DNA of 64,000 nucleotides from Ceratothoa steindachneri. Its lineage: Eukaryota > Arthropoda > Malacostraca > Isopoda > Cymothoidae. Position 1 is the first letter of the stretch; every line of letters begins with the position of its first letter. A program made the position numbers and the translations under genes. Positions 33,939-46,684 of the stretch are shown here, one piece after another. The stretch spans positions 72,999,954 to 73,063,953 of the forward strand of contig OZ018330.1 in assembly GCA_963969495.1 (NCBI GenBank). The letters run 5' to 3'. The notes below the pieces were generated by a model. That model ran no database searches, had not been told where the DNA came from, and was given only the letters and a program-made list of their open reading frames with translations.

Positions 33939-35902
33939 CTACGCCAGCGTCGCATTGTTTCCCTCTGCCAGGGCCACTCCTCTTTCAGCTGCGTCGTTCA
34001 CTATTCTCAGGCTCTTGGCTATGCCCTGAAAGTCCTCGTACAGCTTTTCGCCCTTCCAAGCCAAAGGATCCAACTGCAGGAAGCCCTGCTTCGCATTCTG
34101 GTCTCCTTTCTTCAGGATGTCGAAAACACGATGCGAGCTTTTGGTGAAGAAGCCATCAAGGCGAATGTTCCGTGTTTCTTCGATTTTTACCCGGCTTGGA
34201 TGATGTTCGGTCAGATTTTCAGTCTTCATCCGAGTCACGGAGTCCGCCTGCATCTTGTCTGAAACCCGGTCGTCCAACAGGGAAAGATCGACCAAATCTT
34301 CTGCTAAATACCAGAGATGCCGTTGGAGGGCATTGCTTGCGGTTGCAGCGACCTTCATCTAGTTCTTGTACTTCTGGAGTTCAGTCAGCATCATGCTGTC
34401 GTTGTATGTGGTTTGGGATGACAGAATAGTTTCGTGCTAAAAACGGACGTACACCAGGGCAATGAACAACACCATGCCAATCACATTCCGCTCTTCTCGT
34501 CTGGTTGTATTGAACTGGTGTCGGAACAGGAACATCTTGACATCCACTTGACATCCACTTGGCGTGGTGGATGACACCAGGGGCATGGAACAATGGTTGA
34601 GTGTTGTGCCCCCTCCAAGAAACAGGGCTGCGAGCTGCAGGAACTCGAAGTAGTTATCGCGAGGACACTTTGTTGGATCAGCCAGGGCAGATGCCAGGTA
34701 ATCCTTCATTTGGGAGCGGAGCTGCTCTAGATGTCATTCAAAGAGGGTATCCTCAGCTACCGTGTACGCTTGCTGGTCGATGGTCGGCCACTCCTGGAAA
34801 CGCTAGAAGAGGGCGACTTCCGTACCTCCAGTGTGCCCAAATAAGACTCGAAAGACGTATGAGAGAACAATCTCCAACAAATGATGACGGCACGCCAACA
34901 TTGCCAACTCCCTTCCAAGACCTTCCTCGATCCGGACGCCCTCACAATTGTGGGGGCCAGTGTTGCTTGAAGTTATATCGAAGACTAATCCGACTACTCA
35001 GTCATGATTCTTCCAAGGCTCAAGCAATTCCAGACACGCTGCGGCCTGAGCTTCTTGAGTATTTGGGGCAGCACTTGGAATACCCAGCAACTTCTCAAAT
35101 CCTTTACCCTTTGCCAGAATCGCATCCCTCTCCACTGTCTTCCCTCACATCTCCTGCGGGCATTTTCCCGCCCCAATGCAGAAGAAGGGGACCAGCTGCT
35201 TGAAAGTTCTTCCGCGCTTCTTCGTCTGGATTTGGCGTGTGTGACGTCGCGACCGCCGTATCAAACTTCGGGACAACGTCACATCAGGAATATCCTAACC
35301 CAGGGCCTGTGCAACAGCGCCAGTGACGAACGCGGCACCACGATCTGGGAGATTGACTCGATCCAAGTCGCCGACGACTTCAGGAGATTTGAAGATGTTA
35401 TTGGGCCTCTTCGCTAAGGGCAGTTGAGGGTCGGTAGTCGTCTTTAGCCTGACTCCTCTGACGAGGTGGAGCCGGAACTGAAGGCATCAGCGGGTTCTTG
35501 AACTTTGGCCTCCTCTTGTCCTCGTATCTCCGCTTGAGAGTAGCTTCTTGGTCATTTCTCTTTCCACGCCTGGCCTAAACTCGAGATTTCTTAGCGTCGA
35601 TTTATGCAATGCTGCACGAGATGTCCTTCAGGAGATTTGAAGATGTTCGTGGGCCTCTTCGCTGAAGCACCAGATGTACAGGCTGCAGTTGAGGGTCGGT
35701 AGTTGTCTTCAGCCTGACTCCTCTGACGAGGTGAAGCTGGAACTGAAGGCATCAGCGGGTTCTTGAACTTTGGCCTCTCGTCGTCGTATCTCCGCTTGAG
35801 AGTAGCTTCTTGGTCATTTCTCTTTCCACGCCTGGCCTCAACTCGAGATTTCTTCGCGTCGATCCATGCAATGCTGCACCAAAAGATGTCCTCACGCTGC
35901 AT
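33939..35902 (-). pseudogene. Broken ORF of the TTAGGGTGGTCC element
   Basis: Minus-strand pieces in order: a charged N-terminal part (35,902-35,591, KSRVEARRGKRNDQE, KNPLMPSVPASPRQRSQ); RDNYFEFLQLAALFLGGG (34,709-34,437); FHAPGVIHHAKWMSSG (34,593); FLFRHQFNTTRREERNV with a hydrophobic VLFIALVYV; and a C-terminal helical part at 34,358-33,939 (ALQRHLWYLAEDLVDLSLLD, LRIVNDAAERGVALAEGNN). These blocks recur together in arthropod repeat proteins, but I do not know the biochemical role, and no DDE triad is evident. Frameshifts and the duplication break it. Confidence 0.5.
35378..35878. repeat. ~248-bp tandem segmental duplication
   Basis: Copy 1 is 35,378-35,617 and copy 2 is 35,626-35,878. Both start CTTCAGGAGATTTGAAGATG and end near TGCAATGCTGCAC. 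They differ by a few substitutions and by a short insertion in copy 2. Confidence 0.9.
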
Positions 35903-36448
35903 CTTGAGAAACTTCGTTGGTCATGGTCTGGAGGGCATCGCTTGTGGCAACGTCGAAGAGATCCTAAGGTTCATTTAGGAATCTCTCGCCCACGAGTCCG
36001 GTGTTTCTTGAGTGCTTGGCATTCGTCCTGGATTCCTCGAAGTTTCTTGACACAAGCATCCACCCGCTGTGTCGAGATCCTGGTCCTCTTTCATACGGTG
36101 AGGACCTCGGCACATACCAAGTTTAGGCCTTCCGAGACGGTCTTCTTTTCCACGACGTGATGGAGCAGGTACAACGACAGCACATCCCGCTTACTTGGAA
36201 GACGGGCACATGAAAGGGAATCAACAGGCTTCCTGAGAAGTCAGCACACGGGGCTCGAACGAGTACTGATTGTCATAACCTGAAAATAAGAAGAAAAAAG
36301 AAAAGTTTAAAAGTGGGGCGAACGCTAAATATCATTGTATTGTGATGAAATTTCCCACACAAGGAGAGAAATGCAACACAAAAAAATCAGTGGTGTGGTG
36401 AGAGGATCAAGGCACTTTGAATTTATTTTACTCCGTTTTTGGACCACC

Positions 36449-36452
<4 letters not shown>

Positions 36453-36518
<66 letters not shown>
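36453..36518. repeat. (TA)n microsatellite
   Basis: Lies exactly between the TTAGGGTGGTCC transposon and the 3' end of LTR-like copy B. Confidence 0.95.
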
Positions 36519-36520
<2 letters not shown>

Positions 36521-38068
36521 CTCCCCACTTTTATCGGAGAATTATTCTCCAACTATTGGCCGTTTAACATTTACTCTGATATAATACCTCTTTTTCAAAG
36601 TATTTATATAGGTAATGACTTTTAGCGAGTCAGTCTGAAACCACTCAGGAAGAAAGATAATTCATCTATTGGTTGAGTGGTGGACTCCGACTTCGTCTAA
36701 AGGAGTCTAAATACTGTATTATGAGAGTACCACAGCGTTTAATCAGTTTTAAGGAAAGAGCCAGTCAACACGTAAGACTCCAGTGAAACACCAAGAATTA
36801 ACCAAAAATATATATCTTTTAATTTATCAATTAACTCAAATATATAGAGTAATTTCTATGGTTCACATGGTTCACAAGAATCAAATATTGGCCTACTCCT
36901 GACGCGAGCCCTGATCAAAACAAGTAGGTTCCAGGTCAACAAACCAATTGCCAGATAGCTAATTTCTGGAGGCCTCTCAGTTACAGAGTTACGCCACAAT
37001 TTACTCCACTAATCTAACTAAAAATATGACAGGAGTCACGAAATATTATATCTCTTTTAGTTAGCTTGGAGACAGCATTAAAATCCTACTTAATTAAAAC
37101 AAATATATATATTCATTCGGACTTACATGACCTTGATAGGAACAGGGATTGACGGATGTCACTATACTGGATTTTTCACGAGTCTTCGCGTTGCAGTGGA
37201 AGGAGGGTGGTGGTCACGGAGACGGTATAAACCGATGTCGATTTCTTCTTATGAGTTTATCTATCCGGTTATGAGTCTAACAGACGGGAAGAGGAGTTGT
37301 ACTCTTCTGGCTCAAGGAGTACTCTTCTTGGTATCTCTTGAGTACTTCTAGTATCCTCGTCTACTTCGCAGGGCTACCACATTGGGTTTTGGTATACGAA
37401 GTGATTCCGAAAGTAATTAAAGGGAACATACTTGCAGATTAATTCTTCTTTTCTCAAAAATTACGGAGATAGCAATTTGAGAGTCCCTCTTGCTAAGTCT
37501 GCGAAGGATAAATCGGTATGGCACCGATAAGAAAACGAGACGAAATTATAAGTCTTAGAAGTCGAGTTCGGAACTGGGCAAGGGACTGATCACAATAATC
37601 TAGTCCTCCATCGTCTCTAACAGAATAATCTTCTTTCCTTCTTTACGGGGCTTATTTATAGACCGCGGACCGCCCCACCTAAGGGGGACGGAGTAATGCC
37701 ACTAAGAATAGGGCGAGGGGGAGGGGGGTGACACTGCGGAGCCCAGGTCTGCTTCTTAATGAGAGGCACCGACAACCATCACATTATTTCTCCTCGGTGG
37801 TCTTTTGATCTGACACCGCTTTTTGGCGCTCTAACCACAGGCCTCCTGGCCTCGTAGGTAATCTGATCTTTTGAGAGCTGCTTAATGACCTTTTGCGGCT
37901 ACCTTGGTCCGGTAGCGCGACTCGACTACTCACTCAGCGGGGAGATCAGAGCCCTTCGGAAGTTTGACTGTTCGTCAGACGACTAAAGTTCTCACTCCCT
38001 CTCCGAAGAGGGATTTTAATATATATGTCCGCTTGGACCTCTGGGTAGAGTTATGTTTTAATTCCTCT

Positions 38069-38071
<3 letters not shown>
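36519..38071 (-). mobile_element. LTR-like promoter-bearing repeat, copy B
   Basis: Read on the minus strand it starts TGTAGAGGAATT next to a (TA)n tract and has a TATAAATAAG box at 37,660-37,651. It shares ATCGGTGCCATACCGA (about 37,528) with copy A. The end holds CTTACGTGTTGACTGGCTC (36,784) plus ATAAAAGTGGGGAGACA directly against another (TA)n tract. Size (1.55 kb) and TATA offset (about 410) agree with copy C. TGT start and CA end suit an LTR. Confidence 0.55.

Positions 38072-38148
<77 letters not shown>
38072..38148. repeat. (TA)n microsatellite
   Basis: Separates LTR-like copy B from the adjacent mariner-type element. Confidence 0.95.
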
Positions 38149-38152
<4 letters not shown>

Positions 38153-39516
38153 GAACCCTAAAAAACAAGCCCGCACAAACTTTTTGTGATATATCCTTCA
38201 TTTATTCACTAATAAGCCTTACTTTACAGGACATGACAGAAAAAACGCCTGTGAACACAACTAGACCTCAATGGGAGCTCCAGCAAAGAATATACTGCGT
38301 CAAAAATTACTACAAGACAGGTTTGTTCAAGAAAGTGCATTAGACTTTCGTGCATCAGTTCTAATGTGAAAAGCCCCCTCCAAGAGCAGAATTCAGGACT
38401 TGGTGGACTACTTCGAGAGCTATAAGACAGTGGAAAACCTCAATGCAGCTAGTGACAACGTCCAAGCCAATCAAAACGCCTCAGGAAGCGTAAGGATGAG
38501 CTGGTCGAGAGCATGAGAGAGTCAGTTTAACAGAGTACAAAACGCTATATGCGCAAGCGACGTCAGTCCCCCGGTATATCCCGTGAGACTTGCAGGAGAG
38601 TGATAGTAATGGATCTAAAGCCCTACCCATACAGAACGAAGCAGACCCTTACAGCATTAAACAAGGAGCAGAGAAAGGCTATGGTAGTCAGGATACTGGA
38701 GAAGATTCAGGAGGCTCCAACTTTCCTTAAACTCCTTTGGACCTGAGATGAAGCAAAATTCCATCTTGAAGCAAAGGTAAACTCGAAGACAAATGTCTTC
38801 TGGGGGACCTCTAGACCATATGAGGTAGCCACCAACCCCCTACACTTCCCAAGTGCACAGTATGGACTGCAATCTCAGACAGAGGCATCATCGGGCAATT
38901 CTTCTTCGAGGAATCTGGCGCGACAGTGACAGTCACCAATAAACGGTATGTTGAGGTCCTCAAAACCTTCAAGAGGCAGCTGCAGACCTTGTTTCCGTCG
39001 CTTATGGAGAAGTTCTGGTTCCAGCAAGATGGAGCAAGCTCTCACACCTCAAACCTGTCGCGAGATTGGCTGAAGGAGAACTTTGGTGGCCGTGTGATCA
39101 GTCTCAAGACTTATTTTAAATGGGCACCTCACAGCCAAGACCTTAGCCCCCCCACCAGATTTCTTTCTCTGGGTCTACCTTAAAGACAGAGTGTACGCAG
39201 GGAGACCCAAGACCATCACGGATGTCAATGAAGTCATCAGGGAGGAGATCAGAGCCATTAGTCGGTTTGTTTGTAAGGACGTCATGGACAACTTTGTGCT
39301 GCGCTTCAAGAAATACACAGAGCTAAATGGAGATCATTATCTCGAACACGTTTTCTAGAATAAAGAAGAAAAGTCCATAGACTCTTATATTTTGATATGT
39401 TGTTTTTAAACACAATAAACTAGTTATCTCCAAAGTTTCATTCAATCCTTGCAGAAAATATAGAAATGAGCCCTATCGAAAGTTGGGGCCCCGTTTTAGA
39501 GAGCGGCGGTCACCCT
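38149..39516 (+). mobile_element. IS630/Tc1/mariner-type transposon in a TA microsatellite
   Basis: The left end GGGTGAACCCTAAAAAAC follows TATATA; the right end CGGTCACCCTG is followed by TATATATATA. The ends share AGGGTGA-CC inverted. The 1.37-kb length and the single transposase frame are typical. Confidence 0.75.
38280..39358 (+). pseudogene. IS630/mariner-type transposase
   Basis: The helix-turn-helix half is weakly kept (38.28-38.6 kb), then SPGISRETCRRVIVMDLKPY and YRTKQTLTALNKEQRKAM. All three catalytic Asp positions can be seen: DEAKFHL right after a stop at about 38,745, FWFQQDGASSHTSNL, and PHSQDLSPPxxF. The C-terminal part continues in a shifted frame (VNEVIREEIRAISRF, DNFVLRFKKYTELNGDH). 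It needs at least three corrections to be open, so it is inactive. It is moderately young, given that all catalytic residues are recognisable. Confidence 0.8.
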
Positions 39517-39528
39517 GTATATATATAT

Positions 39529-40720
39529 TGTAAGGGAAAGGGGACGCCAAGAAGAATACCGCCTTCTTTTATTTCTTGAATTCCTTCCCTCCCTATGTCT
39601 TCCAACACTCCACGTGGAGTAAAAAGCTCTGCATTCAAGGAGAAAAATAAAAGAAGAATGAATTTGAATATCATTTAAGCTAAGCGCTAAAAGTTTCACT
39701 TTGCCGATGAAATCCCACATCGTTGGAGACGACTAAGACCGGTATCATTCGACAAAAGCTAATCCCTCTTGGCGCCGAAAGCTTCTCTCAGACGTCTGTG
39801 CCTTGCAGCAAAGGAGCACCATAAAAATGGCCGTCATATAAATACCCTGGGTTTTTCAAAGATTGGCCGATTGAGTTTGAGACCTCATCGCCTTCGGTTC
39901 AGATCGTGTATCTGTTTCCCCAAGTCCATGGTATTCGTGTATACCATCGAGGTTAGATCTCACCAGGCAGATCCATCTCCTGTGTGAAGGCTTACTTTGT
40001 TCAGAGCAAAGCCTCGAATCGTTTTGTCCCCGAAGGACTGGCCGGGATTCTTCTCGTCTCACCAGAATCATCCCTTCACGGATCTCCAGTTTCCCGTGTG
40101 AGATTTCGCGCCGAGCCGCATCAGAGTCTAAATTTTTGGAGGTTGCACTTCTCTGGAGCATAGGTGCCTTCGTCCGTCTTCAACGAGGATCGTGAACTCG
40201 TCTTCTGGACCCCCCCTTCCTTCATCCTCGGCACCATCAGGATATTCAGCGAGAATCACGACCATTTTCCGTCTCCATTCCCCCACGCCGACTCGCTAAA
40301 GGAGTCACCTTACTCGAGGACTCCATTTAAGGTAAAACGATTGCATCTCCCGTTAATCGACCCGCTTTCCGACTTTTAAATATTCCTTCTGTATAACTGA
40401 TGCATAGTATCCCATTTAAAAGCTAATTAACAAGTAATTAACGTTACCCGATTGTCAATTTTCTATAGTCTGTCAGTATTATCCTTATATATATTTCCTA
40501 TATTTCCCGTATGTATATATATGTTAACTAGTGACTTATTAAAAATTATATTTTTGGTTTTCTCTCTTTAAATATATCCTTGAACTGCAACTTGGTCAAC
40601 TCATTAAACGCTATCGGCCCCTCTATTAAAATGGCACTCTATACCTCGTAATCAACGAAGTGAACGTACTTGTACCTAGCGAAGGACGCGTACCTACATT
40701 AGAGAATATATGTGTATGTA
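39529..40720 (+). mobile_element. Possible LTR-like copy D
   Basis: Starts TGTAAGGGAAAGG beside a TA tract, like the TGTA-starting copies B and C. Near its end TTAAACGCTATCGG..CACTCTATA resembles the TTAAACGCTGTGGTACTCT block of copy B. The end near 40,720 lies next to TA-rich sequence. No TATA box in the expected place and no coding frame. Confidence 0.35.
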
Positions 40721-40820
40721 ACGATATATATATATTCTCGTGGCTTTTATCTCTTTCCTCCCAACCAATAGATACATATATGTATATATAGACGTATTAT
40801 CTGGGCAGTGACCTATTCCT

Positions 40821-41000
<180 letters not shown>

Positions 41001-41024
41001 CTTACAGAGATACAATTAGAGTTC

Positions 41025-41377
41025 CTAATCAGGGGGTGTGAATTTAAGTTCATTAAGGATATCTTTTAAGATTAGATCTTTGACGTAGGGGCTGCATTTA
41101 GATTGCCTAACTGAAAGGTTAAAGTTGGGGATTTCATCTTTAAGGGTGGATTCAATGGCCTTTCTTTTGCGGAAGTCCTTACACGGGTAGATTAGTTTGG
41201 CCTGTAGGAAGTATATCAGGTGATTAAAGTTATTAGTGTGTGTGAAAAGACTAGAGGCTGTGTTTTCCCTTCTAATGTCTCCTCTGTTTTTGTACATTCT
41301 CTTATCCAGATTTCTTCCTGTTTCGCCTATGTAAAATGAAGGGCAGTTAATTTCTTTACAGGTGATTAATTAGACTC
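41025..41377 (-). pseudogene. Penelope-like element GIY-YIG endonuclease fragment
   Basis: On the minus strand from 41,377 the frame reads INCPSFYIGETGRNLDKRM, which contains the GIY-YIG core variant (FYIGET) of Penelope-like retroelements. It is followed by RGDIRRENTASSLFTHTNNF, FLQAKLIYPCKDFRKRKAIE, IPNFNLSVRQ and a normal C-terminus ending at 41,025. This enzyme cuts target DNA for the associated reverse transcriptase, which is absent here. The frame is open over about 115 codons; the N-terminal tyrosine block is cut off. The (TA)n tract just downstream is a common neighbour of such elements. Confidence 0.85.
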
Positions 41378-41479
41378 CTGCTTCGTACACCACCATCACC
41401 TATATTACCACCAACTATTCGGCCGATTCTAACAGAATTTGAAACCCTTAGGTTGTTTTACATTCTCTTTCGAATCATC

Positions 41480-41930
41480 ACATACACAACCTACACCACT
41501 ACCACCTACACCATCGCCACCTAGAACACCTACACCACTACCACTACTACCACCACCACCACCACCTAAACCACCTATGCCACCATCACCTACAACACGT
41601 ACATCACCTATAGCACATACACCACCAACACCACACCCGCCCACACCACCACCACTGCCTACACCCACACCACCACCATCACCTACACTACTACCACCTC
41701 TCCCAACACCTACACCACCACCACCTCCTTCAACACCTACATCACCACCACCTTTGCCAACACCACCTACACCACCAACTCCTCCAACACCTACCCTACA
41801 CCACCATCACTTAAACCACCACCACCTACACCACCACCACCTACACAACTACCACCTACACCACCGCTACCTACACCACCACTACCTACACCACCACCAC
41901 CACCTACCCACCACTTACAGCAATACCACC
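41480..41930. repeat. (ACC)n-rich low-complexity tract
   Basis: Degenerate CAC/ACC triplets interspersed with ACCTAC; the Pro-rich plus frame and Gly-rich minus frame over it are repeat artefacts, not genes. Confidence 0.93.
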
Positions 41931-42444
41931 ACCACCCAAGGTTATCCCGAGAATTATTTTGTTTTAGCAAAAACATCATAGCTATTCAGGAGATACTAAC
42001 GAAATCTGAGACCCTTTGGTTCTTGTACATTCCCTTTCGAATGATATAATTGCCAAGGTCCTCCGAAGGTTTGTCCTAGAATTATTCAAAGTTTAGAAGG
42101 TCGTAAGGTCATAAATCAAATAAGTGAGAGCATCAGACTTTTGGTCAGCACACCTTGTTATTTTTACTTTCCCTTTTGTCTTTAAGGTGATACAAGGCTT
42201 TTGAAACGCGTTAGGTAAATAAAATGTTATGCTAAAGGGTTCTTTTCCTTTTCACCCATTTAACTTTATAATTAGGGTTTTAATCAATTTCGGGGAACTT
42301 ATCCACAGCCTGAACCCGGACGTAAAAAGGCGACTTTACAAAAAGTTGAGAAATGTTAAAAGAAAATCATAAATGCGAAATTAGCGGTTGCTTTAAACAA
42401 AATTTGATACAATGAAAATATTTTGCTCAACTTTACCAATTTTA

Positions 42445-42447
<3 letters not shown>
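41931..42447. other. No gene recognised
   Basis: AT-rich, no supported feature. Confidence 0.45.

Positions 42448-42533
<86 letters not shown>
42448..42533. repeat. (TA)n microsatellite
   Basis: Uninterrupted TA run adjoining the LTR-like sequence to its right. Confidence 0.95.
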
Positions 42534-42536
<3 letters not shown>

Positions 42537-43420
42537 CCTCTCTTACCTCAGTCCAACAGAAAGGTTATGGTTCATCTCCCACCCAAAGGCACCTTCTCGT
42601 TAAGGATCGTAAGGTCTATATGGCGCATACATTCCTTAAAACATATGCTCGGTCTCTTTTAGGGAATGTAAATTAGGGAAGAAGCAAAAATTATATATAA
42701 ATTCTTTTTACTTTTCACAAATTTTGTCATTGGCGGCTGTTTATTTTAGTCACCAAGTTGCCGATTCGTAATATTCGCAACCTCGACGCCTTCGAAGCGT
42801 CCTTGTACGGATCGTTCCTCGCAAATTCCCTGAGGCAAACTTCGGCTCTTTTATGCTCGCTCAGTTGCCTGAGTGCGAGGCGTAGTTACTTGGTCTTCAC
42901 CGTTTCCTGGTTGGTTACAAGTGCATAGCAACCGATTGGACCTTGAGACAAGGTCATGGAATCTGGTCCTTTCCTAGTTTACACCTCTTTTACAGGCGTA
43001 AACACATTTTTCTTATTTTTCCCGTAAGTTACAGTTAACACACGGAAGTCTTTACAGTCAACTGTTCTTTGTCCAGGCTCGGCTACGCTGCGGGATTGTC
43101 TGCAGGGTCGAATGTGTCCCTGTTCCACTTCCATTTTAATCGAAAACGAGAGGAAATCAAATCGCGCCAGCCCTAAATAATGGGACGAGGGGGCGGTATC
43201 ATAAATCCTCTGGCTAAAATTCGTATACAGTGTAGACCCTCATTGTACGAACTTTAAGACTTTTTACCGTATTTACTTCTACTTTAAGTGATCGTATTTC
43301 CACCCACTGTTTTTAACCATAATTGCCATATCGATCGCTCTGGTTACCACCTCACTCCACACAACATGGCAAAACTGCATCTAAGAAGAATGGGGCCCGA
43401 AAATAGATGAGAGGTCTCCT
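42534..43420 (-). mobile_element. Possible minus-strand LTR-like sequence (copy G)
   Basis: On the minus strand, GAGCATAAAAGAGCC (about 42,850) resembles a TATA box. AATAAA follows at about 42,745, and the sequence stops against (TA)n. Same general layout as copies A-C but no shared 3' block found. Low confidence. Confidence 0.3.
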
Positions 43421-43916
43421 CCAATACTAAGCGAGAACCAGCATGCTGCACCTACCATCTCGACAATTGCGTACCCTCCCGGCCCCATTGCCCGCTGATG
43501 GGGTTATACATAAATCATCACTTTATTTACAAATTTCCTCTTGCATCAAGACTACTGTCCCATTTCAACGATCAAACATCGGTTGTAGGGGGTGGGGTTG
43601 GGGTTGTAATGGTTTGAATAGATATAACATTGATTCCGCTTCCCTCTCCGTCGTTTTGTTCTCAATTATTTATTGGAAGTTGATTCCTTGAGTCGAGATT
43701 AATATGATTCGTTCTTAGGGGTTTATTATTCACGATCAGGACCCAGCACATTAATGGAGCTGTATTTCCAAAGCGACTTTTCGTATCCGACCTTCATAAA
43801 TCGAGTCTTTAAAACTGTTACAGTTTTAAAGACATAGGCTTGTGTAGATAGGTTTGTGTGAGCTCGCTTGGATGTGGTATTGAAACATCTTGTTGTAGTA
43901 TAAAATTAAGTCGTGT
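43421..43916. other. No gene recognised
   Basis: One short open frame (43,443-43,691) without known motifs. Holds the target sequence of the adjacent hAT. Confidence 0.45.
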
Positions 43917-45500
43917 AACTAGAGCAATGGTTCCCAACCGATTTTGGCTTATGGCCTCCTTAGGAACCTTATTTTTTCCTGTGGCCCATAATCATTATTT
44001 TCAGTAGGTAATATGCAGTTTAACTCTAATTTAAAGGATAAATGATATTAAAACAGCTATTTGTATTCAGGTACAATTATATTTGTCACATATATAGGAC
44101 TATAAACATAGTAAACAGTGGTTAACAAAAATGTAATACTCTTTTAAAATAAATAATTAGTCTTACAAAAAATAAAATCCTTTAGCAAAATGAAATAAAT
44201 ATATCATCAACTCTTTATTCATTCAATGCGATCCTTGTGCTTCATGCAGTTACACAAGTTTTTCAATATCAGGGTCTATAGTTGTTAGAGACAGACGAAG
44301 ATCACCTCCTCTTACTATTTCTAAGCGGCTGCGAGCTTTTGATAGGAGGCGTGACACTTTACTAAAACCCGACTCAACCAGATAAGAAGTAGGAAAAGCA
44401 ATAAAATATAATTTTACTTCGTCCCAAAGTAAAGGGTATTTCATAGCAATTTCAGACTTGTCCATAAGTTCCTGACACCATGCTTAAATCTAGCCAGAGA
44501 AGTTTGATCACTCTGTAACTCAATGAGGCTTTCTTGTAATCTGATATCAACATCAGCTGCATTAATTCCAAATGGGTCTACCACCCAACCTGGAATGTCT
44601 AGTTGTAGAAGATCTCTGAACCTAACTTCCATATCACTATGCAATTTCTCCAAATGATCAATGTATATTAAAATATCATCTTTCAACTCACTCTCAATAG
44701 TGCTGAGGGTTGGAAACTTTATCAACTCTTTTCGCCCCATATTTGTCTTGAACAGTTTAATTTTGCCCATAAATGCACAAATAGACTCTTTGCAAGTTAA
44801 AATATTTGCATTTTTACCTTGTAGCTGTTTGTTCAATATTGAGCTTTTCAAATATACCTGTAAGGTATAATATGTCACATTTGGCAGCAATGATTCTTAC
44901 TCCGAGCTGCTTACCATCCAGAAATATCATAACACTATCCCAAAGTGCAATGAAGCGATTCAGACAATTGCCCTTAGAAAGACATCGCACCTTGTATGCA
45001 AAAGTAGGCGCTCAAACCTTTCTTCATTGGTATAACAGAGTTGTAAAATTACTACAACTTCGCCTTATTAGGGTAAACAAATATAGCTACTTACATACTA
45101 TAACGCCGAACCACTTGATAAACAGACTGTAAGGATTTAAAGTTTCACCTGAAGTATTTTCATAAAGCCAACAACGGTGCCAGGCGCATAACGATCAATC
45201 GCAAAATAGAGTGCGCCGCAGAGTATGCTTGTAAGACGCAAAATATTTGTTTATAGATTAATGTAAATCCTATTATGCTAAAAAATATTTAAAAAAGGGA
45301 AAATATATGTATTAATATTTTTAAAATGTAATTCAACTGCATAAATTAAAATTAGGTACTGCCCTAACTATAATTCAGGTTTCAATAGGTTGAGTCCTGT
45401 GGCCCCCTTCATGGATCTGTAGCCCCTCTAAAGCTTACAATTTTCCTGTGGCCCCCTTCAGATGTGCCATGGCCCCCGGTTGGGAAACCCTGAACTAGAG
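43917..45500 (-). mobile_element. hAT transposon with perfect 8-bp target duplication
   Basis: Element 43,925-45,492 (1,568 bp) is flanked by AACTAGAG on both sides (43,917-43,924 and 45,493-45,500). Ends CAATGGTTCCCAACCG and GGTTGGGAAACCCTG are inverted repeats of the hAT type. It holds only the C-terminal part of a transposase on the minus strand, so it moved as an internally deleted copy or decayed in place. Confidence 0.93.
44250..44890 (-). pseudogene. hAT transposase C-terminal half
   Basis: The N-terminal part (44,890-44,441) reads GKNANILTCKESICAFMGKI, LEKLHSDMEVRFRDLLQLDI and WVVDPFGIN. After a frameshift near 44,450 the dimerisation domain (44,465-44,250) reads KYPLLWDEVKLYFIAFPTSY, VESGFSKVSRLLSKARSRLE and GDLRLSLTTI. 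These are the standard terminal blocks of ZBED/SCAND3-like hAT transposases. The BED finger and the first two catalytic residues are missing because of the internal deletion. Confidence 0.85.
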
Positions 45501-45839
45501 GAAAAAGAAAAAAAAGTTTTAGAACGACTTGGCTTTAATTAACAAGATCTCATTCTGTGGACAAAATGGAGGATCAGACTGGCTTCTTTAGAGAATTTTA
45601 TGTTTTTGTATACATCAAAGGAAAAAGATGGGCGGGGGAAATAATCTGAGGGGCCATGATAAAGATCGAGACCAAAGATATGTAAGGACATTCAGGAAAG
45701 TGTCGAGAAACCTAATTACAAGAATGCACTAATATTTTAGTAGTAGTAATCGTACCACTCAGAAGGAATACTAAACTTACATAAACGTGTACGGTTTTCT
45801 TCTGCGTGAACATTGTTAATTCGTGTAGATTATTCGGGC

Positions 45840-45885
45840 TACTGTATACGGAGGGAAAGGGAATAAAGAGAGGGAGAGAAAAAAA

Positions 45886-45919
<34 letters not shown>

Positions 45920-46025
45920 GTAAGAAAGAGAGTGGTTGAGAGAGAAAGAGTAAAAGAGAGAAAGAGTAAGGTAGAGTTTAAGAGAGAGAGAGTGAGAGAG
46001 ATAGAAAAGGTGGGGGTGAGAGAAA

Positions 46026-46064
<39 letters not shown>

Positions 46065-46095
46065 CGAGAGAGAGAGAGAGAGAGTAAGAAAGATA
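45840..46095. repeat. GA-rich and (GT)n simple-sequence tract
   Basis: Long purine-rich GA runs with a GT run at 46,029-46,059. Confidence 0.93.
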
Positions 46096-46119
46096 GAAAA
46101 AAGTGAGGGTGAGAGAGAG

Positions 46120-46684
46120 TTTTTTTTTAATTTTTTTTTTAAGAGCTCATCTGGCGACTGCCTACTTGGGCATTAGTCACCGTATTAAAACTGGCCTAGT
46201 TCTAGGCTACTTTAAAATAAAATTGAAGAAACGAAAAAAAACACCCCAAATGGGGGAAAGGAAGCAAGCTCCTGCGTCGGGGGGAGGTCCCCCCGCCGCA
46301 GGAGCGTGCAACCTAAAGGAAAGAAAAAAAACAAATGCAAAAAACAAAACAAAACAAAAAAAACTCTGCTCAAATAATAGGGAGAAGGCCGGCCTCCCCC
46401 CCAAAAGTCAACAAGTCCACCAGTCGATGTGCACGCACTCGTCCCGAGTACAAGGGACAGGCGGTAGCGACCCCGCCCATCCCGGTACCGGGACAGGTGT
46501 CGTGCGCGAAGATCACCCAGACTGGGACATTCGACAAGAATGTGCCGAACAGTCTGGGGGACGACGCAGTCGTTGGAATAGGGCGCAGGCGAGCGCTCCA
46601 TCAAATAGCGATGTGTCACACGAGTGTGTCCGATTCGGAGACGACATAAAGCAACCTGAAGCCGCCGCGGCATTGGAGGATAGG

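Noticed and set aside
41429..41981. Proline-rich or glycine-rich protein of 180 residues
   Set aside because: The frames exist only because of the ACC/CAC triplet repeat; no start context, signal peptide or conserved flank.
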